Source: Leptoclinus maculatus
Taxonomy: Eukaryota > Chordata > Actinopteri > Perciformes > Stichaeidae
DNA length: 64,000 nucleotides
Assembly: GCA_032191485.1 (NCBI GenBank)
Contig: JAVDOI010000009.1
Coordinates: 20,890,843-20,954,842 of the forward strand
Direction: 5' to 3'
Notes under the pieces: generated by a model
Told to the model about the DNA's origin: nothing
Databases searched by the model: none
Seen by the model: only the letters and a program-made list of their open reading frames with translations
Position numbers and translations under genes: made by a program
In this document: positions 51,639 to 61,656 of the stretch, one piece after another
How the letters are laid out: every line of letters starts with the position of its first letter
Numbering within the stretch: the first letter of the stretch is position 1

Positions 51639-52326
51639 GGAAGTTTTTTTTTCATATCTAAGCTAACGAGAGAGAGCAAGAGCAAAGATCACTAGGATAG
51701 CTATCTTATCTTGCTCATTACTCTACTTCCTGCCGATTCTTCCTTTCTTTGTATTATCGTAGTCGTGCTTTCTAAGGCTTCTCTAATTATCACAGTGTTG
51801 TCCATTGACTTTTCAGAACATGGTATCATTAGTCTGCGGTGACCTGACATATGAGATTTGTGCTGAGAGCACCCAAAGGCCTGTAGAAAACTCCACCCTA
51901 TAACGACGGCGCCTATCTGTGTTCGTCAGCAGACAATGGTGTCGTTCCAGCTGACGAGAGCGATACTTTAACAGGAGACGGTTGTCTATACCTGATTGTG
52001 CCTGCCCTATAATGGCAGACTCCATTCCAGTGGTTAAACCCAAATGACGGATGAAACATTGTTACAGTCGCATCGAACAATTCTGGCCCATCCTTTTTCT
52101 TTCGCCTGCATTCACCAGCTCAATGTCATCAATTGAAAAGGAGTGCCGTGAGCGATGCTTTGGCGAGCTCGGATACCTTTCGACAGGTTTTATGTGCATT
52201 TGTCATCCTCAGGGTTGAATGAAAAGGTAAGGGAGAAAACAGCCACTGGGACTAGAGCTGCGAAGCATCCACTTTGTGTGGAGCTCAAATCAACTTTCAG
52301 TAACGCCTCCTCTGTTTGAGGTAGAA

Positions 52327-52353
52327 CACACACACACACACACACACACACAC
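52327..52353 (+). repeat. (CA)n microsatellite
   Basis: About 13 CA units followed at once by CGGTGTGTG, so a short hairpin between CA and GTGTGT is possible. Confidence 0.9.
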
Positions 52354-53296
52354 CGGTGTGTGTTATCAGTGGTTTACCGAAGCCCCAACAACCATCAGGG
52401 GAAGTGAGATAGGAAATGGATACTTCCAACAACTTCCTGGTGTTTCCGGTAATTGCAGGGGGCCAAACGATTGTTACAGGTCTCAAGAGATTGCGAGAGG
52501 GAAAAAAAAGTGGAAATGAAAAATGTCTGATTGTCCTCTTAAAACTTCAAAGGGTGGTCATGGTGGCTTAGCTGGCTACGGTTCAGTTTAACCACAGTGT
52601 CTTTGAGACACATCCAATGATACGGCATGATATATATATATAAAAAATAAATAAAAAGTGACATGTCGTCACCGTGGGTCTCCAAGGGGTTCATTGTATC
52701 TTGATTAATGATCTATGAACAGGAAGCTGAAGACAAGTCTCTCTTTTCCTGACCTAAAAGAAAAGTAAACATTCACTCACTTCTCAACTTTATAAAAGCA
52801 TCGCAGGAGAACTGTGATTCATTCATGTGCAGGGTGAGCAGCCTCATGACCCAAAAGCATGAAAAAACCACAACACCTGACCCACCTCGCTTATTCTTCC
52901 TGTGTAAAATGAAGCCCGGCAACTATGACAACCATTTGTGTCATCAACTCGGATCAAGTGACACCTCTTAATAATAAGCCTTTTGGATTTGTTGATATGC
53001 TGGTATTCTGAAAGGCAGGTTTTCATTGACAGCGGCAAACCTGCGTGGGTTTACAGCGGCTGCAGTCAAGACAGCGTATTAAAAAGAATCCGTGCAGGTT
53101 TTATACTTTTGAATGTTTTCATCTCTTAAAATGTTCCTGCTCAAGGGTTAAATGTGGAAGCGCACCGACACACCTCTGTTAAATGGACCAGGTCGACCTG
53201 GCTGGTGCACATCAGAATGCCTCACTTACTCAAGTGAACAGCACAAAGCTGACAGCTGTGTGCGCAAATGTGTAAACAGCAACACATTGGACCATA

Positions 53297-53876
53297 CAGT
53301 GGAAAACCGCTTATAGCGATCATTTCTACCCGGGTCAAATTGATCACTATGAACGGATGATAATTATATCTGCTTTTGTTTAGTTTTTCTTTGTTCCTCA
53401 TGCAGATTACCATCGCATTGACATTTGTATATTTATTACACGGCAACAAGGTAATACAATGGACAGCTTCGCTATTTACCGGCTCGCTGCCAATTATCCG
53501 GCCCTTTTCAGTTTATTCGCCAGCTCTGTGTCACTTTGGGGGCATTACGAAAAAAAAGAAAAAAAGAAAAAGGCATTACCAAACCACGAGTGCTTCTGGT
53601 GCACATTCGTTTTTTTAGTGCGAGAAAATGACTTTTCTTTTTTCCTGTCAGGATTTCAATGTGCACGCCGCAGTAGCCTCAGGTAGCCAGATGGGTTACC
53701 GCCAAGCAAAGCATCAAGGGAGTAACGTAAAAAAAAAAATGTAATTAACGTTGGCCTATCGTAGTTTTCAAATGTTTTTTCCAAACGTTGTCATGTATGA
53801 AAATGAACACTGTAACCGGACTACTACAGGAATGATTCTGCCAAAGCTTTTTGGTCCATATCAGCGGTTTCCACTG
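53297..53876. mobile_element. TA-flanked pogo/Tigger-like nonautonomous transposon, 580 bp
   Basis: The left end reads TA then CAGTGGAAAACCGCTTATA. The right end reads TATCAGCGGTTTCCACTG then TA. The terminal inverted repeats therefore match over about 15 bases, with one extra A on the left, and a TA dinucleotide sits on each side as in Tc1/mariner-superfamily insertions. A CAGTGG start fits the pogo/Tigger branch, where termini usually begin CAG. A subterminal GGGTCAAATTGATCACTATG, itself partly symmetric with the end, follows on the left. No transposase frame is present, so the element must have moved using another copy's enzyme. It lies in the 11.6-kb fat1 intron. Confidence 0.7.
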
Positions 53877-56639
53877 TATTTGTATTCTTAGTAAAAGGCT
53901 ACTGTTGCCCTCAGGGCCCCATTCATGTGGGTATATGGGATACCTTGTAGGGACCAGGAACATGCTAGCGTTCGTTAGTCACAATACCTCTCCAAGCTTC
54001 TTTGTATTTCCTCTAGAATGCAGTTTACTCCCCCAGGGCATTTTGTTCCTGGGGGGGTTTTTTACATCGTTTCATTCAACAAAGAGTGTTTTTCGAAAAG
54101 GCAAGTTAAGCTGTCGCAGCTAACGGGTCAGCCTCGTCTCTGACGGGGACAATAGGTCCTCACAGTTAATTAAAGAGACGTATTTGTACCATTGACTCTT
54201 TATCTTCAAACCCATCCCTCTTTTGTGGAGCGGTTCATACTCCAACAGAGGAGGTTAAATAGAAGTGGACGGTGCAACACAGGCCAATAAGCTCCAATAA
54301 CATCATCCATTTTGGACTCCCCCTGGCTGTCCGTTGCCTCCAAAGGTCAGCACTGTCGAGACACATCGCTGTCGTTCAACTGCACAACTGTGTGGGTCAA
54401 AGTCGAACCAAAGTTAAACTCGACGTGAAAGAATTATACAGATTTACGCATGTATTCACGTTTACTTAAGCTGGTGTGACAAAATCCAGTTGAATATATT
54501 TCAAGGCGAGTTGGGCATTAATGTGTCGACTCAGATAGCTTACTGAAGGACTTCATCGCCCAATGAAATATGTTCATATGTGATCACATTTTGTCTTCAT
54601 TATCTGTCCCTCCAGAACTCACGAGTTCAACTTCTGACAATTTTACACCCATCAGCGAGCGTTTGACTGACAGACGGTCAATAGTCTAATTGGCCTCGCA
54701 GATTTAGTCTCACGACATGACCACAGCTTAAACGCTCATGTGCTTTTACATGTACATTTGACAGATGAGAATTAAGAAGTGAAATCCGCGAGGTCTACGT
54801 TAGGGAGAGGGAGGGATATTTAACATGTATAGATATGCAAAAATATGCATCAAAAACCAATTTTTTCTCCCACACAGTCTCTTACTGGTGCTGTTATCTG
54901 CGATGCCTTGTCTTTAATAAGCACAGAAGGTTTCACGTGTGCATGAGGCCGAGACTACCAGTACGCTCTACGCTACCTCAGCTGCTCCTCTGCGTCCATG
55001 CATCCCATCCATTTACACAACTCCCCATAACATTCACTTTCACCGGCACCGGGGAACCTGAATCCCCCCCATCGCCCCGAGTCTTCCATGACGTGCTTGT
55101 GTTTGCAGATTACAAATAAGCCTCGCAGCTGTGAGGTGTTGAGATATCTCAATCCTAATGCAAACAACGCTTCCCCCGCTGACTGCCTTTTACTCATTTT
55201 CCACCAAGACCCATATGTATGTATTAATGTGTTTATGTCCGCTGACACAACCCTGCTCTTCGTCGCATTTGTCAACTTCTGTGCGCTCCTGGGCGACCGA
55301 ACAGGACATCAGTTGGGACCACGCTGCCTTTTAAAATGGCACGCCGAGTATTCCTTCACAGTTAAAAGTCAGTAGCTCTCGTTCAGCAGCGTTTCTGTAG
55401 ACTCGGTTGTAAAGAAAAGCGACAAACAGCTCCTACTTTAATGTACCAGTCCCTTCTTATACTCCCACAGTCCTTTTGGATGTCGGGCCTCCCACAGTTT
55501 TCATCTGAGAGTGAAGATGGCATCATGAGCAGTGAAAGCAGATCTTTTTCACTGTGTCGTTTTAGACCCGAGTGGCAGACACTTAACTAAAAATGAAGAC
55601 GCGAGTATTGATATAGCTCTCTGGGGTTGGATGTTGGGTTTCAGGATAAGAAATGTCGCAGAGTTTATTATTTTCCTCGCACTAGAGAGAGAAATAGCAA
55701 GCGTTAAGATCATGAATATTCATGGCGTCGTGTCATTTCACCAACAACAACACTACCAAGTCCAGACGGCCGGCACATTCCCGATTTGTCTGGAGTTAAA
55801 AGTGCATCGCATTGGATATGTGTGTCACTCCAAAGACTGCTAATCACAGCAGTAATTCCCGGGTATGAACCGGCCCAACAATGTCCTGGACTCCTCTGCT
55901 CCCTCCAGGCCTTTTTTTTCGGAGCTTTGGTCGTAGCGCTCAAAGGACGCGGTCCAGAGTGCCACCGCTGCTCTTGCTGTTGTTTTTCTCCCCCTCTCAA
56001 AACAGCACGGCTGTAATTACTGTCGGCCCGGCTCAGCCCACGCCCCGAGGATGGCTTTTGTGTGCGTTTGTTGTGACAAAAGGGGCTGCGAGGGTTTTTG
56101 GAAGTGCAGACTCCTTTCGGCGAGCTCGGGCTCACCGAGCAATCATTTCACGGTTCCTTAAGGTAGAGACAGAGAGAGGTGTGTGTGCACCGCTTGTTGG
56201 CCGGCGTCGTCCGACATAAATGGAGCATTCCTGGTGAGCGTGTCACTTCACTACGAGTGGACAATGATTGCGGGTACGACTATGAATAGATTGGGGTTTT
56301 TGAACGTTTCTATTTTTCTTCTGGAAACAAGTTAGAGTTCAGCGCTTGGATATTAGGAGTGGGCGACAGGTCCTGAGGTCGGAGATCTGGCAGCGAGCTG
56401 GCAGCATGTCAAGACAAAAGTGGAGCAAACAAAAGCAGTTTTAAGCCACAACACAACATTTCAGATGTTTTATTCTACTCCCTGACATCTTTATTCTCCA
56501 CATCTTGAAGTGGATGCTGGTTTCATGCTCCATCAAAATTCTAAAATACATTAAAAAAAAATATGAAAGAGCAGTAAAATGTTGTTTGTGGTTCAAACGA
56601 GGCCATGTCTCAAAACCAGCAAAGCTGACTGTTGTCGGG

Positions 56640-56880
56640 CAGAAACAGTCAGTGAATTAATCAGCCTATCAACATCAAAATAATCAACTATTTTGATAAT
56701 TGATTTAATGGTTTAAAGTCATCTTACCAGAGAACAAATCCAAGACAACAGCTAGTCTCATTGGGTTTCAGGGCATTTTTCTAGCAATTCCTCTGGCATT
56801 TTACAGACCAAACAATTAATCTGTTGATTGAGAAAATAATCGCAAGATTAACCAATAATGAAAATATTCATTAAAGTTGC
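56640..56880. repeat. Dispersed teleost repeat relic (ATTAATC/TAATTG-rich)
   Basis: It carries AATAATCAACTATTTTGATA with ATTGATTTAATGG on the left and CATTTTACAGACCAAACAAT, TAATCTGTTGATTGAGAAAA and TAATCGCAAG on the right. From memory these are diverged parts of a high-copy fish repeat, and the piece at 42238 looks related. It is uncoding. Confidence 0.5.
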
Positions 56881-59634
56881 GGCCTCAGGCTACTCGGTAC
56901 ACCTGTGGAACACACTTCATGCGATTTGAAAAGAGGAACCCGGGACCATGTGATTAAAGGCAGATGCTCACTACGTGACGGATTGTCTGTTGCAAGTGAG
57001 ACGTGCACAAAGAATACACAGCGTGGCAGGAAAGGTCGCCGTCCTGCTGCGAGACGTTCGGCACCCAGCTGCTGCTGAAAGGCACAAATGCATCTGGAAG
57101 GAAGTCCCGTGTTTATCAAATGTGTTTGATATTCATGACACCTCGCCAATTGTATTGCGATGGGATTTCAGCGTGCTCGTCACCTGAGGTTTTGTTTTTA
57201 CTCCAGCGAGTAACACCGCGGTGAAGGAATCAAATAGCTTTTCCCTTCTTTTGTTTATTTTTTAATGCCTTTGCTTACCAGTTCACTCCCTCCAAAATGT
57301 CCCCGTCCCTATTTCCAGCCTGGAGGTAGCGGTGCTAATTTGTGTCGGGTGGAGAAAAAAAGAGACGGAGAGATTACACCTGAACCAAAATAACAAGCGC
57401 GTGTATGCATAAACAGAAGGCGTCCAGTGATGTGCTACCTGTTCCATTAACTCATCTTTCCGGTGCGCCTGCTTGTCGCGGCGTCACGGTTTGAATGATG
57501 TTTGTGAAATGAGACCTCTGTGCAGGACTAAAACCAAATTTCCATCCGTTGGGATCGCTGTGAAACAGGCATTTAGTGATCGCTGTGCTGCCTTTACTCA
57601 AGAGTAAAAAAGTTGACATTGCAAACATCATATCCGTTCTGATACCTTGCCCAGCTTTGACTCGGCAGCCGATTTTGCAGAGGAATTATAAATCAGAGAC
57701 CTAGACTCTTTATTCTGCTCTATAATGCACGTACATGGAGAGGAGTTACCTAACACGGCACACAGGGGAGCTTAAAAACATTATCATCCATCAGCTCCTG
57801 CTCTGCTAAAGCACATGAATAATTAGTCAGCGTGGTCTGTTTTGATGTGGCGCGGCAGAACTATTAGCTTTGATGGTATAATAACCTAGAGCTCGCTAAC
57901 TCGCGTAGCCCACGCTGATCCTCTGCAAACTTTCATGCAGACATCAGGCAACACTGCAAAGAGTGATTCCTGTAGGTGGTATAAATTTACAGAACTTAAT
58001 TGTGTTGTCAGTGTTGTCACACCTCTTCTATTATATGTTATTATTATGCAGGGTTATTGCCGGGATTGTATTGCAGTGTTCGCCCCGTTAAATCATGCGG
58101 CGTAAATCAAAAAGGAGCCGATTCAGAATAGGTTTGATTAATTATATATATGCCTATTTACAAAACAAATAAAAATGAATAACATGACGGAACAGTTTGG
58201 TTCCTGGGGGTGCATTAATACGTAGCCACGTCAGGTGAGCAGAGCAAAAAAAGAATTGCACTGATAGGAAGAGTTTTTTTTTTCGTTTTTTTCCCCCAGC
58301 CGAATATCAGTAGACCTCTATCTTTGCAGCTCGCTGTGAAGATTAAATAAAGCCTAAGAAGGGAAGGATGAAAAAAAAAAACAGGGGGGAGCAAAAGTGC
58401 CTCGCTCATGTGCCTCAATTGCAGTGCTGAGGGAGGGATATTTCAGGACCTGTAAGTTGTGGCCTGCTATTCTCGTTGCAGGCATATGTGCCATTGATGG
58501 CTTTGGGTTTCGGAAATCCTTTGCTTTATGCTAATCAGACGCACTGTGGCAGGCAGACAGCTCTGCTGCGGTCGAAGTTGGCACGTCTACTCTGCACTCA
58601 GAGTCTCTTGCAAAAGTTGCAATTAAACTGGTAGTGAGAACAGTGCGCTGCTTATAACGCAGCCATGTAGCAATACCCCCCCCTCTCCTTCTTTTTTTTC
58701 TTCCCTTGTTTGCGAATGTGATTTAAAATCGGATTACCTCAGGAACTCAAGACTCAAAACTTGTTTTATTTGTACTTTGGTCAAACCCTGGCTCAACACA
58801 GTCCCTTCTGTGTGATTCACTGTGGAACATAAATCCTCCCACTTAAAATGAACGCTAGAACCCGAAAAAAAGACCCTTGAAAAACCCTTCAACTATAGCT
58901 GCCGGATCTTTTCTCAAGGTTCCTTTGCTCCGTTTCAAAGGGCGCTCGGGACCGGGGGCGACGTCTGACTGGCTCTCTATTTACTCAGCTTGTGGACGAA
59001 TTAAAAGCAGCGTGTCTCTGCCATTGCTGCTGTTTGGTCACTGCTCGCAGACCTTTGTGATATTCCACATATGCGAGGCAGTGTGGTGGGATGTCTGGCA
59101 TACAGGGAGAGCACTCCTCTATACGCAAAACTCTTAACTTGTGGGTGACTGACGAGATAACCAGCAGGACTCGCATTATGTCACCCAGCAGTGAGTGGAA
59201 GAAATGGAGTATTATGAATCCAATATTACTGAAAGTGTCTCTTTGGCTCTCAACCTGATAACATGATCTATACAATGATTTAGTCCACCATATAACCTAC
59301 TGATACTGGATTTTTAATGCAGATATCAATCATTTTGAACAGTTAAAAAAAATCCAATATATCAACAAACAATACATCAATTTCACATTCCTGACAAGGA
59401 TCCCTAAAATGTTCTTATTGAAGAATTGTCACCAATATTTGTGCTGAGTGGGACATTTCAGTGCTCAAACACATCTTTTTCAGTGACATTTAGTGTGTGA
59501 TTTTATGACTGCTTTATCATGTAAACAATATATATATGTATATGAAACAACAGAAATTGATGCACTTGGTTGTTCTATGTAATTCATTCTAAACATCCGT
59601 TAATATTCACATTATCATTGATTGTCTCCAACAG

Positions 59635-59696
59635 GTCTGGTTACAACCACTTCCAGAAAACTGGACAGGGAGCAACAAGATGAGCACATTCTCGAG
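59635..59696 (+). CDS. fat1: fat1 third coding exon (62 bp), within a cadherin repeat
   Basis: A short exon between the acceptor CTCCAACAG ending at 59634 and the donor GTAAGC at 59697. Joined in phase 1 to the preceding exon it restores a glycine codon and reads GLVTTTSRKL DREQQDEHILE (residues 1193-1213), the LDRE-containing middle of the cadherin repeat begun in the previous exon. From memory, human FAT1 reads almost identically here, differing only at the second or third residue. It ends in phase 0 after GAG. Its recognition depends on the flanking splice sites and conserved peptide, since it is far too short to stand out as an ORF. The gene continues beyond the right edge. Confidence 0.93.
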
Positions 59697-61125
59697 GTAA
59701 GCTCTCTATTTTGTTGATTTTCAACTCGGTGTCAGCCTCTCTCTGATGTGTGTGAAAATGAATTAGTAAAATGATAATCAGAGACTTTAAAGAAAAAAGA
59801 ACCAAGGTTTTCGGCATCTCCAGCCTACTTTGGCTGAGTGCCACAGGTTGCCAACAAAGACGAGTCTCCTCGTGCATGCAGGAAAAGGTCCTTTTTGGAA
59901 TAATTTCCACCTTGTGCTGATTCCCCGGATGGGGTAGGAAGGGAGAGGTGGGAGGCGTGTGGGAGATCCCGGTGACTGCTCCTTTGTTCTTTCCCACTGT
60001 TCCGTCTCGTGGACGGAGCAAGCCGGGACAGGAAACTGTAGTCAGACCAACGGGGCCAATGTCTAAACTTGTGGGTTTTAATTGAGCGGGGCTGCGTTTA
60101 TCTCCCGATGCCTCGCTCCCTCTTTCTCAACCACAGCGCCGGGGCTGATAATAGCCGTTTTAATTGTGTTTCCGGTGCTGACAGGCAGCAGATTGGACTC
60201 CTTTTAATTATTGCTAGAAGTTACACATTCCAGTGATCACTGGGTGACGGTTAATGCTGCTGCATCTGGTGCCAGAGCAGTGTTGTATTCCATACTCTGA
60301 TTTTACATCGCACTGCACTAATTGCGTGACGGGACTGAGAAGTAAATGTAAGGGATGAAAGTGGGGAACAAGGGAAGACTGTGTCACTTTAAGGGAATGT
60401 TTTGCTGATGAATTAAATTCAATAGTAAGGTTGTTGGAAATGTAATATGTCGGAGACTATTTTGTACTTTTGGGTGTCCCAAAAAAAACCAACCCAAAGC
60501 TCCTCCATCTAGCGGTTTGCTCTTGACGTAGAATTGCTACTTCCAACATGTGGTGCAAAGCTGTTGAAGTACTAGCTTGGAGTCTTTGTGTCTGTAAAAA
60601 ATAAATAAATAAAGAAGCAAATTCCCACCTTAGCTAAGCTAAGCTAAACTGAGTTCATGCCTCCAGGCAGATATTTTTAATAACCACATTAAACACTCAG
60701 CTCAAACTCTGGTCCACTTTAATGCTGTGCCAAATTCCACACGCCTGTTCTCTTCCTGCTAATATTCTTGCATTTCTGTGTCGTGTTTATTACTCAAACT
60801 TGAAATGATATCAGATACGGTAATTGCGGCGCACAAAGAACCAACGTTTTGTGTCAGAAAATGTAATAATAAAAGGTCTCTCTTGCACATTTCCTATTTA
60901 ATCTGAATGTGAATTGGAGGGATAATTTAAAGCTCGTAACTTCTGACCTAAATACTCAAAGAAGTGGCTGAGTGAACACTGCCTTTGAAAGAGCTGCGTA
61001 ACCATGGCAACTTCAGAAGTTTGTGCGCGCTGGTCACTCGTTATTGGGGATCCAGCAGGAAGCTCTTTATTGGGCCAAACATTCATGGAGCTGCTCAGAC
61101 CCCTAAACCCTACAATTTGCCCTCT

Positions 61126-61126
<1 letters not shown>

Positions 61127-61161
<35 letters not shown>
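61127..61161 (+). repeat. (CA)n microsatellite
   Basis: About 17 CA units in the last fat1 intron of the window. Confidence 0.9.
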
Positions 61162-61163
<2 letters not shown>

Positions 61164-61432
61164 CTCAGTGTATCCTCAGGGCAGCTAATCGAGGGATAAT
61201 CATGACTCAGAGGAATATAGGTGTGTGCGCGCATGCCTTTGTGTGCGAACTGGGTGCTGGCAGAACAAACCAGATTTGAACTCCTAACCAGCGGCTGAAG
61301 TTTTTGCGCGAGCCTCGTCGTAGGAGAAGAAAACGAAACATGTGGGGCCGTGTGGAACATGTGGAGCAATTAGGGTGGGGGCTGTGTCAGCATTGTTTGC
61401 ACCAAATGCCAAGAGGAGGTGGAGGGATAACA

Positions 61433-61443
61433 GGGGGGGGGGG
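61433..61443 (+). repeat. Poly-G tract (11 bases)
   Basis: A homopolymer of 11 G, close to the (GA)n and second poly-G tracts. Confidence 0.85.
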
Positions 61444-61494
61444 CCTTCAGCTTTTATGATGAGAAGGATGGGGGTTGGTAGTCGTCGTGTGTGT

Positions 61495-61497
<3 letters not shown>

Positions 61498-61537
<40 letters not shown>
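61498..61537 (+). repeat. (GA)n microsatellite, about 20 units
   Basis: A GA run of about 40 bases, homopurine on this strand; the Arg-Glu open frames over it are repeat artefacts. Confidence 0.9.
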
Positions 61538-61539
<2 letters not shown>

Positions 61540-61641
61540 AAAGGCAGAAAGGCAGTGGGGGAGTTTGAGGAAAGGCAAAGCTACTCCTGTTGGTGTAAGT
61601 GTGGGCTCTGGCAGCTGGATGATAGGCCTCTGTCCCAGAAA

Positions 61642-61656
61642 GGGGGGGGGGGGGGG
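61642..61656 (+). repeat. Poly-G tract (15 bases)
   Basis: A homopolymer of 15 G. With 61433-61443 and the (GA)n tract it forms a 220-base G/A-rich strand-asymmetric segment. Confidence 0.9.

Larger units (their letters stand above)
48054..59634 (+). other. fat1: fat1 intron, 11.6 kb, phase 1
   Basis: Bounded by GTGAGA at 48054 and GTCTCCAACAG ending at 59634. It contains the (CT)n and (CA)n microsatellites, a poly-G tract, a pogo/Tigger-like element at 53297-53876 and a repeat relic at 56640-56880. I recognise nothing in 48100-50900, 54000-56600 or 57000-59600, though parts of 57500-57900 look repeat-free and rich in TAATTA-type cores. The frame stays open 25 codons past the donor, to a stop at 48128-48130. 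Confidence 0.85.

Noticed and set aside
51281..51685. Leu-Ser and Arg-Glu repeat open frames
   Set aside because: They are translations of the (CT)n microsatellite in the fat1 intron.
55710..56135. 141-codon minus-strand open frame in a fat1 intron
   Set aside because: Low-complexity and basic, no family resemblance; the region is GC-rich, which lengthens chance frames.
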